From Anoplopoma fimbria (taxonomy: Eukaryota; Chordata; Actinopteri; Perciformes; Anoplopomatidae): a stretch of 64,000 nt of DNA. The DNA lies in the NCBI RefSeq assembly GCF_027596085.1, contig NC_072449.1:26046022-26110021 (forward strand), in the 5' to 3' direction. Within the stretch, counting starts at the first letter, position 1, and the number at the start of each line of letters is the position of its first letter. This document shows positions 36,748 to 49,845 of the stretch, piece by piece. The notes under the pieces were generated by a model. That model searched no databases and was not told where the DNA came from. It was given only the letters and a program-made list of their open reading frames with translations. Both the position numbers and the translations under genes were made by a program.

Positions 36748-37649
36748 CCCCCTAATGTTGACAGCAGATCTCCAGACTTTGTGTGATAAGGTGAGGACAC
36801 TGCAGAAATCAAAAGCATGTGGTGTTACCAAGTGACTAACTGCTGGTTGTAGGGTATATCTTTCTTTGTGGATAGTACCCCTTTTTTTCCTTATTAGTTT
36901 TCTCTGATAGCTCCTTCAAACAGATATATTCAAATACTTCAGATTTATGTCTGCAATTTCACAACAAATCTCTATTTTGTGCTTCATATGCTTCATCGTT
37001 CTAATTGGGCAAGCAGAGAACTGAAGTTATTTTAGTTGAGTTATTTTTGTGGCGATTGTCGACCTGACCTGGGTTTTTAAAATAGAACTCAGTTGTTTGT
37101 TTAATGCAGTATGTGTGTTTTGTGTGTTTAGCCCAATCGGAAAGCATTTTGGGTCGCTTTTGAGATGGTGAATCAAATCATTTAAAGTGACAGACAAAAG
37201 CTAAGGATTTTTGAAACGACTAAAGAGCCAGAAAATTTAATTGCAGAGCAGCCCCTGCTTGTCAATTTCGCCTCGGTGTTGTTTACTCCAAAATAAACAT
37301 ATCTCAAAAATTCACTTTGCTGTATTATTGATATAACATGACAGTAGTGACTACAGTGCATTGGAAACAATATCAGTGGTTAAACAAAGATAAGTCAAAA
37401 TGATGATAAAAGGAAAAGTTTGATCTTTGTCTCCTAAGAATATTTAATAATGAAGGAAAATATGAAGAGAACAACTTTTGATCTCACACCTTAACAAACC
37501 AGAGACTTGCATTTTGATAATAGTTAATAAAAGCATTAAACATTATATAGATGTTGTTGGATTTTTTTAGATGCGCCTCCACATTCTCTGTAATCCTGGA
37601 GCACTTTACTTTTTCCTCTAAAACTATCAGATTTATTTTTATAAAGAAG
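36748..37649. other. AT-rich non-coding DNA
   Basis: No exon, RNA or repeat family recognised. Confidence 0.5.
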
Positions 37650-38045
37650 AGGAATCTTAAACCTGTTTGGTTCTCTGAAAGTCAGAATCACTCAAACAAA
37701 GTACTTGAAGAGTGCGGTTGAGGGTGAAATTATGCACTTGAGCCCCCAGACACAGTGTAGTGTTTCTCCTCCCGGGGCACACAGCAACAGACTCCCCTTT
37801 GTGTCCGACATTTCGTAGTACCCATGTAGCAATTTTTAAGATAACTCTCATCGCCGCGGAAGCTAATGACAGTCTGCAGGTGTGGTGCTCATTATCCTTA
37901 CATACGCTGCTTTGCTGTATTCTTGTCTGCTCGATGCCGCGCTGGAGCATCATCCTGTTCATGTTTTTATTAAGATCTGCTAATATAACTTTGGATCATT
38001 TTAGAAAACGTCACAGAGCCGAAGTGAGAGCACATCCACAGTGAT
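37650..38045. promoter_or_regulatory. possible conserved non-coding block
   Basis: Open in overlapping frames on both strands (37657-37962 minus, 37760-38044 plus). It contains CCGCGGAAGCTAATGAC near 37855. No coding family was recognised, so low stop density is the likelier explanation. Inferred. Confidence 0.25.
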
Positions 38046-38749
38046 GGCCGTTGTTGGAAGTCCCACTTCAAGCATTAATTCTGCATAAAATACATTTAAT
38101 AATGCAAACAGTTCTTTGTGTATGTTAGGCAGAAGAGATAATTTTGTATATGTTTTTTAAGTAAAGTTCACACCAATTGTCAGATCTGCATTTTATTTGA
38201 TCTGACTCACAGAAAAATTATTCTTTCTTTATTTCATTTGTGACGGTCAAAGACAAAGACCCAACATAAAACAGAGGTCCTGTTTTGTCTGCTTCTGTAG
38301 CTGACATACAAAGATCACCAGTTTATGACACAACACCTACAATGCTCTGGGATTGTAAGAGTACTGGGGTAAAGGTCATTCCCTCAGATGTATGAAGTCT
38401 TAGACAGACTACTTAGGATCCATCCCAATTAGCCTACATTACACAGTGTGCTGGGTCTAATCTGGATATCCGCTTGTACGATGTTGCCTCGGTACATCAC
38501 TACAAAGATGCCACAGGAGGTAGAGTACATCCGCCCCTAGTTTACATATTCACAGAGACATAAATCAAATGTTGATGAGTCTAGCTAGATCATAAACACA
38601 CTAGTGTGACAAATGGACAAATGCTTGGCCGATTTCTCTCGAATGTGCAAATTAAATGGTGACCTGTGGCAGCAACTAAGTTCACACCCAAACATATTTG
38701 GCATTGCTGGCCTCACAAACCTGTTTGTTTGATTGCCCATCATGCACTG
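38046..38749. other. non-coding DNA, nothing recognised
   Basis: Mixed composition with no repeat or exon signals. Confidence 0.45.
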
Positions 38750-39240
38750 AAATAACTCTCCGGTGATGGAGAGAAATTGAGACCGACCAATTCAAACTGC
38801 TCCCAACTACCGCTCACAGACTGACTCTGCCCAACTGTCGGGTCAATGTGTTTTACACCACTACAGTTAAATGCAGTGCAGCAAATTGCCCCCGCTCGCG
38901 GTGCTGCGCATGCACCGTGTTGCCTGCCGCAGCCTTGAACAGCAGATGAAGAGGACAGTGAATTTGATGAACTTCAACTCATGTTGAAAAAAAAAAGCGA
39001 CAGGAATAATGAGATGTCCTTATAGTTCTTGAAGGTCACATTATGAGGGCAATATAGCTGACAGGCATCTCGTTCCTTGCAGCTATTGGACAAACAAAGT
39101 GGCAACTTGTGTTTTCTGCGTCTTCGAAATCCTCCCATCAGAACAGCCTCCCTAGTGGCATTTCATCATGACCTGGATAATCTTATGCAAGATAGTGAAA
39201 CGGCAGTTAATTTGCAGGTAATTAAACCCCAGTGATTTAC
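38750..39240. promoter_or_regulatory. possible conserved element with an NRF1-like site
   Basis: GCGCATGCAC at 38906-38915 is one base from the NRF1 palindrome GCGCATGCGC. It sits in a short CpG-rich patch (38890-38935) flanked by CGGTGC and GCACCG arms. The rest is repeat-poor with GCAGTTAATTTGCAGGTAAT near 39203, a homeodomain-like pair. A regulatory role is inferred; NRF1 sites are normally promoter-proximal. Confidence 0.3.
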
Positions 39241-41029
39241 AGTTGGATAAGCAATACAGTGAGGCTGCAGTCGGTATGGCTGTGTGATGCTTTGAATGAT
39301 TATCTGGCTATAGAAAAATCAGGACTTTTCATATTTTACAATTAATTTATGGCAATGGAAGCTTCCCCTATATCCAACACAGTATAATGCTTTTGGTGGG
39401 GATTGGTGGCAGCTCATAAGAATTGATATCTGCTGATATTCTACTGATACTGAGTTGTGAATGTGGCATCCCCCCTCCTTATCACAGCAGTGAGTGGTGG
39501 TTTTAATAAACTGCCATGGTGTCTCTGTTTTCAGCAGTACTGTGTATACCGTCAGCTCGTCTCACCAACATGGGATTTCATCAGCTGTGATTTATTTGCA
39601 TCATTGAGGGAATAGTTGCTTCTGTAGTTTGTTGTTGAAAAAGGGAAGGATCTTTGGAGGTCTGTGGCTTGTAGCTCGAAAGCAGAAACTGATATGGATA
39701 TGCACATTTTTTTCAATGGGGTATTGCATTCATTGTTTCTATTCAAAAGAAACATGTAAGCAGGTCCAGTCACTGAAATCTGATCTGTTTCTTTTCTAAT
39801 TTAGTAAGTAACTCAGATAAAGTGAGGTTGTTTTATTGATTATTTGAACTCTGTATGCATAACTGTGTTTTGTTTACAAAAGAAACTCATTAATGTTCGG
39901 ATAACCATCATGTTATTTCTCTTTTTTTTAATATTTCTCTTACACTGTAGTTTACTTGCCTCCATTTAATCTTGATCACAATCATTTATTGATTGTGACA
40001 GTGGCTGGTGGACAAACAACATGCAAATCATAATCCATGAATGAAAATGGATGAACTGGGTTGTGGGCTTTCAAGTCTTTCAAAGTAGACATCATAAAAA
40101 TGTGCTGTCTCCAGGCTTGACTGTGGAAGGCCTACTAAAGTTCTTAGACATCAAATTGACCATTTGTAAGGTTTAACTTCTCAGTGCTGCAGTGAATTCC
40201 TCTCAGATCTCATGCTAATTTGTTGCTAAGAGTTTAAGCTGTGATTGCTATGACAGGGGCATTTTTGAAAGGATACATTTTAGGGCTACATTAAAGGGAA
40301 GGTGGAGGACATTTAGAAGCTTCTCGTACTCCTCAGTGATTAAGCCCCCTCATGAGACATTAAAGCATTTTCAGATCAGAGTTTTTTTTTAAGGTTGGCC
40401 TCAGCTTCCTGTCGGCATCTTTTAGGACCTCCTCTTTCAGATCTCAGGAAAGTGATTATATACTTCTAAAACTGAAGTGAAGTTTATAATTAATGGAACT
40501 ATTTAGCATGTTATACTATACGGTATGGCTAGGATTAAAGGGAGGATTTTTTGGGAGGTTCATTTCTCTTTTTTTCCCTTTTACACGGTGAGACAATCAC
40601 AAAGATTTTTTTTGTGTCATCTGAATGTGCAGCTTGAAGTAATGTTAATTCAGCTCATGGATGTCTCTAAGATCAGGTAGCAGCTGAAGCAAGGAGATAC
40701 ACCTTTCCAACACAGGGGGGTTAACAGCCTGCAGCTAACTAGACCCTTAGGCATTTAAGGAATTTACATAAGAAGGAAATCAACACATTTACAAGCTTGG
40801 TTGGAAATAAAACTTGTAATGACCTCACACACTCTTCTTACTTTTAAAGCCAGTGATGCTGAACACCATCATGGCCGTAGTATAGTCTGCCTGTAGCCAT
40901 GACGATGGCTCTGGGAACGTTTATTTGGGCAGAAGAGTGATGAAATAATTGTGCGGTCTGTCTTCTGTCTCCCGCTTTACCAAGCAATCAGAAAGAATCT
41001 CACGACGAAACCTATCTCCCTTTGATTAT
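39241..41029. other. non-coding DNA, nothing recognised
   Basis: An octamer ATGCAAAT is at 40021-40028. T-runs occur near 39924 and 40382. No repeat or gene was recognised. Confidence 0.45.
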
Positions 41030-41800
41030 GTTCATGTGTATGTCACTGCACGCCGAGGGTCAGCTTCACAAGCGTCTGTGTTTGACAAGAGACATGAGAC
41101 GATTCTCTCTCTGCTGTAAAGGTCCTGGGCCAAACTTTTGACTGAAAATTGTCTCAAACTGTCTGGCTGTGTCAGACACATCAGAGTGCTGCCAACAGGG
41201 TTTTTTTTTTTCATCCAACCACACACCAGGGTGACATCCATGACACGACCTCATGATAGGGCTTCATTTTTGTAGCAAGAATTTTAAACCCCGGCTCATT
41301 CAAAATTCACTTTAGGTTCCCTGAAGAATTCACTTCAACTTCCCCAAGCTATAAAACCAAAAGGGAGTAAAAGTATTTTCCTTATTTTTTTTTATTTCTG
41401 CAGAGAACTCACATACCTTTGAAACCTTCTGTACAACTGCATAGGATTTTCTTTTTCCGGGGCAGGGCGGTGCTAAGAAGGAGTTGTCAATATATTTTGC
41501 AAGTGTTAGGCAGCAAAGTGGAGTGATAGCTCTCAAGGGGCCTGGCCTTAAGCTGTTATTCTATAAATATTAATAAAGCCCACTAGCCTGCCTGGAAGGA
41601 AGCTAACAGTTTGCTCATGTCACAGACCGGGCTTCAGTGTGACAAGTTCTGAAAAGAGTGATGAGATGACAAAGGCTTCCGCCTGACATTTAGTGACAGG
41701 CCTCATTTTTCAGTTATGAATGGCATCAGTGAAAATGGAAGCCGAGTCTGCTGACCTCTCCCTTTACAGAACTGTGACCCAGCAGACAGTGCCTTCGGGG
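41030..41800. promoter_or_regulatory. possible conserved non-coding block
   Basis: Several overlapping minus-strand frames (41032-41254 and 41330-41536) have no recognisable product. Composition is balanced with a few T-runs. The call is weak and inferred. Confidence 0.2.
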
Positions 41801-43839
41801 GCTTTCATGTTTGGTTTATTCATTTATTTACCAACAAAACAAAAATAAAATTGCATGAATTATTGGAAGACGTTTCCAAAACATTGATGGACTGATCCAT
41901 TTTGGATGCATTTGGACACCGCTTTAGAGAAACATAAGATGTGCTGGTTAATTTAAGAGATAAACAACTTGATGCTCTCATGTAGTCCTGGCAGCAGGAC
42001 TGGGAATATTTTCTCGATTTAATTTCTTACAATGCACAAAAATACAGTAAACAATGTGATTACTCTCAGATTATCTTGCCTATTTATTTCAGAGGCATGT
42101 TTTAGTATTCTGACAGGTGACCTCATATCATGACCTATTTTCACAAAAGGGCCTGCAATTTAAAAAAGATTTTTACTTTTCTGGCAATCGGTGTACTTGA
42201 ATCTCACAGAGGCCTGTTTATCTACATGCCTGCTTAGCTGGGAGAGTAATGGAACCAACAATGCAGACTGACATAAGGGTTTGGCTGCGGCTGACATTGT
42301 TCTGCCAAGATGCACTTGTTGCATGCAGCTAAGACCAAGCAATTACGCAGTGTTTTGGCATGCTAATAAATGTGGGTTTGCTTTGTTTGTATTTCTTTCA
42401 CGGTCTGCAGTACATGCAGGTTTTGTTTCTGTGAGAGGCTTAGAGCACAGATTCAAAACCATCCACAAAAGCAAATAGTCACAGTCATAAAAATGAAATG
42501 AATTGATGTTAATGAAACTAGAACTACAGAAGAAGTAGTCCACCAGGAAGGCTCTGGTTCGGTAGCATTGTCCTCAAATTGTGTGGCTGGGTTCATTAAG
42601 TTACATAAAATGACTGCACATTTTTAGTGTATTCATTTATTCAATAGGGGTTGAAAGTGTGTGAAAATCTGTGGGATTAAGATTTACAGAAAGATGAAGT
42701 TGCTTTGTTTGTATATTGTCTTTCTGTGTATGTCAACAGAAGCACTGATATTGGTTTTTGTTCTAGGATGTGCATTCATCACCTTTATCTTTGCTTTATG
42801 GCAGTTTTTTACGTTACAAAAACAAAGACAAATCTACTTGGGCTTTGTCAATTCAGTACTTCCTACAATAAACCTCCTAATAGTGACATACCATGTATAT
42901 TAAAAATAAAAAATCTTCTGTCACAAGCCATTTATGATTTTTATTTACCAGTGGGCGGTTCATTAATAAGTTCTCAACATCTAACTTACAGTAGGGTATG
43001 CCCGGAGGTGATTTCTCAGGCTGTAATTAGACAGAGCCCATCCTTTAAACAAAAACTCTTTGTTTAACTCTTTTGTTTAACAATGAATGCAAATTTAACC
43101 TAGCCAGACCAAACTGTAGGACATTGTATTATATTTTGTTTCCATACATTCTTTCTACATTCCTTTTCATTCTGTTTCCATTATACTCTAACGTTGAACC
43201 AAAGGAATCCGTCCTGGTCTATACTGTAACAGCCTGTTTAGATATTCCCCCAGCGTTGCCACTATAAATTTCATGCGAACATGATTTAGTCGCCCTTATC
43301 CAAAGATTAAACAGTTGCATTTACAGACACGGCTTCAATATGGCAACCATTATGCAAAAAGCCTTGTTCTCTCGGCTTATGGTATCCAAAGCATTTGTAT
43401 CAATGGCATTTTCACACCAGTGAGGAGATAATTCCTGTGTGGTAAGGTGTAAAATTGAGCAGCTTTAATGTTACGCGGCCTTTTTAAGATTCAAGATGAG
43501 GGTGTTAATTAGTTGACAAAAATCTTTTTGGTTCTAAAAGTTTTTTTCCCCCACTAATCCCTGTGGCCCGAGATCATGTTGCTTCGTTTCAGTTCAAAGA
43601 AAACAGATAAGCACAGCGGCATATATAGTAGTAGTAGTACCTGTGTACATTTTTAAGATCATAAAATCATTTTTAGGCTCCCTTATTTTTACTCCATTCA
43701 TGAACAGAAATACATTTTCTAATGTGGCTTTGATGCAATAGAGAGTTGTTTATATGGCTTTTTATAAGTGTTCTGTTGTAAAAGTCGTTTTATGGAATAA
43801 GCCAATTTCGATGAAGGCATCCACTGTCAAACATTAAGG
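41801..43839. other. AT-rich non-coding DNA
   Basis: A hydrophobic frame at 42661-42903 and an overlapping one at 42705-43067 do not match any family I know. CGCCCTTATCCAAAG near 43290 is a short relic of the repeat seen at 1583. GTAGTAGTAGTA at about 43627-43638 is a small trinucleotide run. Confidence 0.42.
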
Positions 43840-44410
43840 TAGCCCAGTAACTAGTAAAAGTTGACCATTTATTTGTGGTCCTTTTGTGGACTGTGAAAAA
43901 CCTCCGTGAATCATGACAGCTAAATACACAGCAGGTCGAGCTGTGATATTTCATAGCTCAGGGAATATTTACCTTGATAAGTTGTCCAGGCAGGCAATTC
44001 CAAATGCGCCATACAAGAGGACATTACCTATAAAGGAGGTCATGTTCAGCTCCGGCTTTTATACTGAAAATAAAGGCTTTCTGTGTCAATTATAGCAACA
44101 CAGTGTTCCATCCTCAGATATATTCCCTCAACTGAGTGAGTCAAGATGTGGATGTGTTTGTTTTTTCATTGTATTTAGAGGGAATGCCTGGCAAAATATC
44201 AACACAATTCCTGGGTCGCACATACGGCAGAGAAAAAAGCTAATAAGGGAAGAAATATGGCCACATTGAATGTTGAGTCCATTTTCTAGTGCAACCCTTT
44301 TTCCAATCTAAAATTTCTTGTGGATGCTCTAATGGCAGATATTCATCAGGCTGGGCTCCTGTACTGTGTCAGGTAATGAGCAGCCGTGATCACAATGCGG
44401 ACACAGCACT
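43840..44410. promoter_or_regulatory. possible conserved non-coding block
   Basis: Repeat-free sequence with SRF/MEF2-like AT cores (CTATAAAGGAGG near 44029, TTTTATACTGAAAATAAAGG near 44057). A 60-codon open frame at 43913-44095 has no known product. The regulatory role is inferred. Confidence 0.25.
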
Positions 44411-45411
44411 GCCATTGTTTTCACAAAAAAAGGCAGGAGACTGCTTACTTAGGTGATGTGATGGAGATTAGGTTTGTCCAAATAACCAAAAGTCAGTGCA
44501 CTACCCGTACCCACTGCAATTGTAGCTGCATTATTTCATTCATTTCTTGAAATATGTATGTTTATCCCCCAACAAAACAGTGCTAAAATATTCAAAGATA
44601 GATTATTCTTACAAACTAGGAGTCAGCAATCAGTCTCTAACTTTATAAGTTAACATTTCAAACAGCAGCTTCACAATAAAAGCCTTTTAGTGGTTCTCCA
44701 GTGGAGGGCTTTTACTTTTAAGCACTTACACTTATAGCACATTTTGCAATAGCTCAAATAGTAGGAGGCGTATCAGAAAATAGAGATGCAATTATCTGTT
44801 AGATGAAAGTAAGAAATGGAAATGTAGGAGTCAAACAAAACTCCCACATTACGTTGGAACAAAAAAAACAACAACCATGAAACTTACTGAACATGCTGTG
44901 CCGATCAGTTCTCAGACACGTCCACAGAGTGTGGTTGATGGCAGGAACCAATCATGGCTTGGCCCTTCTCCCAAGCAGGACCGCTATTTTGTGCGTCAGC
45001 GTGGTCACCCCCCTGCTGTGAGGCTGCAGTGCAAATAGAAGTTAGTGTGGCGCTGAAGTGTGCAATACCAAACCAATGGAAAAACAACATTGCAGTTGTC
45101 TATCATCAGCCACTTTTTAAACTTCAGCTGCCAAGTTCTGATGTGAGTTTTACAAGTATGTAGAGTGAGCGATAGCAGGAGGCCATAGCAGAGCCAGGCG
45201 GTCCCAACGCCCTGGATGTACTTTACTGCATTCAGCTCTTTTGAAAACCTATGTAAAGGTTACCATTGCTAATTAGACAACACAAAGATTTTCATTGCAA
45301 CTGTCTTGGAATTAAAATCAATGCAATGTCACATCTTGGAGCTGTAGGAACCAGAAAAACAATACTAAACAACAAAATCTGTCCAGAACAACTGTTTTTT
45401 TACATGGTAAT
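44411..45411. other. non-coding DNA
   Basis: Overlapping short frames near 44905-45163 on both strands are unremarkable. Nothing recognised. Confidence 0.45.
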
Positions 45412-45640
45412 CAGTGCTGCAACACCTAATCCATTAAATAGATTAAAATCTTTTATAGAAATAGTTGACAACAAATGTCATCATCAATTAGTTGGGTCTA
45501 TGTAATGATGCACAGCACGCACTGTGGCAGCCTCTCCTAAGTAAGTAAGATAGCCAGCCAAAGCCGCCCATTGACTAGCTCATGTGATGAATTACAGGAA
45601 GTGTTGCCAAGTAAGCATTTGAAAAATGGCAGAGGCGAAC
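45412..45640 (+). mobile_element. relic of a hAT-like DNA transposon end
   Basis: It begins CAGTGCTGCAAC at 45412, as hAT-type terminal repeats often do. It continues with AT-rich words (TAATCCATTAAATAGATTAA, AATAGTTGACAACA, ATCAATTAGTTGGG) that recall from memory the 5' end of a common teleost family with 'TCGATTAGTTG' motifs. An ATGGCAGAGGCGAAC start lies at 45626, but the frame soon closes. No transposase was recognised and the 3' end was not found. Confidence 0.42.
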
Positions 45641-46261
45641 AATGCAGTGCAGAGGCAAATACATGATTACATGTTCAAATTTAAATACAAAATAGAAATA
45701 CCTTCCGTCTGTTTTCTCTCCATTTTGTGATGGATCAATAGCCAGAAGCCGGGCCCCTAAAAAAGCTGTTTTAAAGCTAACGCTTGATAAAGCTACGTCT
45801 TTCTGTTTGTTTTTAGATTTACCTGTATTCAAGTGTTTGTCTCCGTCAAAACTGACAGAAATCTGACGGGGACGACATATTTAGCTTATGGAATATTTCA
45901 TACGATTAGTCAGACGGACTGAACTTGTGAAACATTGGCTCAAATACATCCTTTTTATTCTCAGTGCATGGCTGCCAATTAATTTAATTTAATTTTCTAT
46001 CATAGTAAAAGCACTGTATAAGAAGAGGAGTAAGTTTTTATTTTTATTTTATAAATGCTGGAAATAAAATTCTGTCTGGCTTATTTCTTACTAACACTGT
46101 TTCTTCCAATGCATTAAATTACCCACATAGGGACCTAAAAACTAAATATATCTCATGTTCTATATAATGGTCAAAGCAGCTTCCAGTTAAAAAATAAAGC
46201 AGATCTTGAGATACAAACAGCTGCAATCATTTCACATCGTAGTGCTTTTGTCTATGTGTAG
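45641..46261. other. non-coding DNA, possible rest of the hAT-like relic
   Basis: Contains ACTGACAGAAATCTGACGGG near 45850 and AATTTAATTTAATTT low complexity near 45980. No clear terminal inverted repeat. Confidence 0.35.
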
Positions 46262-46334
46262 ATGTGCATGTGTGTGTGTGTGTGTAGATGTGTGTGTGGT
46301 GTGTGTGTGTGTGTGTGTGTGTGTTAGTGTGTGT
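46262..46334 (+). repeat. interrupted (GT)n microsatellite
   Basis: Runs of TG/GT are broken by AGATG, GG and TTA. It explains the histidine-threonine repeat in the minus-strand frame at 46227-46478. Confidence 0.92.
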
Positions 46335-48589
46335 TTTTCCAGCTAGTAGTAATAAGCGATGAAGAGAGAGAGAAAGGGCAGCGTAAAAACTGTTCGTGTC
46401 TAATTTGTACCTCAGCGTCTTGACAAAGACATGACAGAGCTGAAGCAGGATGCAATGCCTAAGGGTCACAACCAGCATTTTTTTATTTGGGGAAATTAAA
46501 TAAAAACACTGTTACTGCCAATCAATGTTTTTTTCCCCCTTTTTCAAGCACTTGCATCTAAATGTCTGAGTTTGGGAAAGCTCAGAGGTCTGGCATATTA
46601 TTTACTTCAATTTGAGCTCTTATAAAGGACAGAAATTTATTTTGGCAGTGTAACATTTTTAACAGCCTTTTTATATTTATGGAAAGACATTGTGCACAAT
46701 AGTAGTTAGTGACATGTTAGTTAAAAGTGTAAAGCTTAGTGATCTAGAATATTTGTTTCGGAAACTATTAGTTTTGAGAAACGTGCTGACAAAGATGTTA
46801 CAAAGCATGAGGTGATAGAAATTTTAACCTGCCAGTGGAATAAAGCTCAGACCAACCGCTGCCTTGCTATTTAGTTTTCTGACTGTGATATTTGGAAACA
46901 CTTATATAAAATATATATATATCATAGCATAGTTTTACATTTATTTTAAAAAATTGCACTTTAGCGTAATTTAATACAGATGTTTTTGTCTGAGCCAGCA
47001 GTTATGGTTTATAGCTTAAAAAAAGGCAAAAAAGAAAAGAACACTTTCAGTCTTTAGTCAATGTACAGGTTAAAAGACATTGAAATCCTCTGAGTATCAA
47101 ACACTCACCTCCTGTAGGCTTGAAAGGTTGCTGTAAGTATTTTATAGATTTCTCATTAATAATGACAGCTGTGTTTAGTTGAATTCAGATGTTGACAGAT
47201 GTTTTAGAGCAGGGTAACCCAAAGACTAACTACAACCTGGCTAACAAACCTTCTAATCTCTTCGTTTCCACCTAGTAGTTACTGCATGCTCTGTCCAAAG
47301 CCTGTACAGTAATGCTACAGTACAGATGGGTGTGGTCATAGAACAGAAGTCCACAGATGTGAAGTGCAGCTATGCATTTCCTTTATATAAGATTCAGTGT
47401 GAAGTTGCTTTTTAAATATTCAGATACCCCTTCTTAAAGCTATAGCTGATAATATCCACTGGTGTGCTGAGTGTGAAGTATTGTTTTAACATGTCAACAA
47501 ATCCTTAATCATTTATTTATCAATGGAAGTGTTCATCATTAGTCGGCAGCAGCTCGTGAGTATATCACATCTAATATGGCATCATTTATTTTTTTATGAA
47601 AAAGAATACATTCACAGTATTTTGAATGCTTAGATTAATTGAACGACCTTTGGGTAGAAAACTCCAATAAGCTGAGCACTGCTGCTGAAGGAAGTACTGA
47701 GCATAGAAACCGTTTGACGGTCCTCTCCATAGGCGTGTGACCTTTTACACAATAACGCCATGTATTCTTGGATCAGAGAACACATTCTTGATTTCACAGC
47801 CAGCTTGCATTTTTAGAGATCCCACTTGCTTGTTCAAGAGTATTGCTGCCGTTTGATATGTTGTACATGTGCACTGTTGAATAAGTAATGGGGTTGCCAC
47901 AGCGTGCATGCGTTAACAGCGCAGATCAACAGAGTTGCTCAATGCGCTTCGAAACCCACTGACTGTCCCAAGTGCCCCTCACAGCCTTTTCCAGTCCGAA
48001 GCATCTGCTTTAAAGCTGCATAAAGTATTTTGCTATATAAAGCATGCATACATACAACGTATAATCCTAAATAATAAAGTGGCACAGCAAAAGGGAAGCC
48101 CCTTCTTTCTCTGATAAAAGGAGAGGGCATTCCAGGAGATCAGTAAATACAAGTTAGTTGTGTGCAGTTTATTTATGTCATAAATGCACATGTAGCTTCC
48201 TTTTGTCCTACAATGTAAAAATTCAGTCAGTGCAGTTTATGTCTATTAGTTAAGGTAATCTATCTTTGGTACTGATTGTATGCTTCACTGGTGATGCCTC
48301 GTGATCTCAGTTGTCTCCCAAGTCGCACCGTTTTTATATTGAATCTATTGTCAAAGTCACTCCATATTCAGCTGCTACTGGTTGGAGGCTTTTCCAGCAG
48401 GACAACAGGCTTCAAAACATTTCCAATAGAAGCTGATTTGAGAAGCACGCTGTCAAAATACCACACAGCAGGTAGAGGTGTAAACGCAAGCCAGTAGTCT
48501 ATGATGCTTCCTTGTATTTGGATCAGCTTAAGGTTGTGGAAGTAAATCATCTGGCTGTTTCCTCAATTTGGCCCTTAATTTGTGAATAT
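46335..48589. other. AT-rich non-coding DNA
   Basis: TA alternation occurs near 46908-46921. No repeat family, RNA or plausible exon was recognised. Confidence 0.45.
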
Positions 48590-49060
48590 ATAAATACAAA
48601 AAAAGAGCTGCTTTTAATCTGAGAGCTCTGGCACATCCCTGTCTCTTCCTCTTGCCCACTGTGCCACCCACACACTGCTTCACCGTGTCTCTATTGCTTA
48701 GCTTCTCATTGTTCAATGCAGCGTTGTGTAAAATGAACAACTTGGTTGGTTGGAAAGGCTTTTTATTTTTTGCTTTCCGGGCTCATTTTTAAAACGGGGA
48801 TTTTGCATCCCTCCAGCTTTGCTCCGTTTGGACCATAACAGCGATTAGAAGCAAACATGGAAGTTATTAGTTTCTTGAGCACGGGCCAACTGTGCCGGTA
48901 GCATGGCAAATTCGCTATCCCTCCAAACCCCCCCGCCCTCCAAAAAACGACTCTTTCAGTTTTCATCTGAATAGTGATGGTAATCGATAGCGATGGCTCT
49001 GATGTATGCAAATGATCATCGAAGCAAAAAGTGTCACAGTAATCACTTTGTGGTGACATG
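48590..49060. promoter_or_regulatory. conserved non-coding element candidate with octamer
   Basis: The sequence is repeat-poor and balanced. It contains a perfect POU octamer ATGCAAAT at 49006-49013 next to GATCATCGA, and TAATCGATAGCGATGG near 48981. A 101-codon minus-strand frame (48763-49068) has no recognisable domain. An enhancer with POU and homeodomain input is a fair inference; no conservation data are available to me. Confidence 0.3.
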
Positions 49061-49718
49061 TTACACATATAATGAAGTATTCCCTTATTTCAATTTTGTC
49101 ACCTGCCAGTTATTTTTTCACTTTAAATGTAAAACAGGCATCAAATGATATAATGTTATACAGGTCAAACAGGTTTGCACATGATGCATCATATCACCAT
49201 ATTAGTTTTATTTAAACATCATGCCCTGAGTCTGGCAGATATGAGTATTCTCAATCAGGGTCTAAAGGTGAATGTGCATATAGCATTGTGTTTTAATGTA
49301 TACATTCTCTTTGAATCAATGTATTTGCGGGGGATTCCTTCATTTATTTTCCTTTAGGGTCTGTGTTAATATAATGTGAAAAGAGTGCGAGACAGAAGAA
49401 GGTATAAAAAGCCTCGGCTAACATAGAGTGAAGGTTCTGAGCAGTGATGAGATGTTTTTTTCTGTACACCTGATCATAACCAGAAACATTGAAAGGGCTT
49501 ATATGATCGAGATCATGACTGGGAAGGCTGCTGTTGTGCTGACTTAGAAGAATATGGAGAAGGGAAACTGCTGTGCTTCACCGCTTGACCCTTAGCAGGG
49601 ATTGTTTATTGCTGTCAGCTGAAAAGCTCATAACTCCTGTTTTAGTTATTTATTTTTATTTGTTAGCGTCAGTTCAAGGACCCTGTGTTGCTCTGAGTGT
49701 TGGCAGCTATTCGTGTGG
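49061..49718. other. non-coding DNA
   Basis: Nothing recognised. The sequence just before the L2-like tail may be more of the same decayed element. Confidence 0.4.
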
Positions 49719-49845
49719 CAGCTGATCCCAGCTGACATTGGGTGAGAGGAAGGGTACATCGTGGACAGGTCACCAGTCAATCACAGAGCTTACACGTAAG
49801 AGACAGACCACCATCCTATGAGCCGTTTAGAGTTGCCAGTTAAGG
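49719..49845 (+). mobile_element. L2-type LINE 3' tail relic
   Basis: GCTGATCCCAGCTGACATTG, GGTGAGAGGAAGGGTACATC, GTGGACAGGTCACCAGTC and GAGACAGACCACCATCC follow in the order of the ubiquitous teleost L2/CR1-like tail (CCCAGCTGACATTGGGTGAGAGG, TGGACAGGTCGCCAGTC, ATTTAGAGTCACC), which I know from memory. The copy is diverged and only the tail is visible. No reverse transcriptase is present. Confidence 0.7.
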
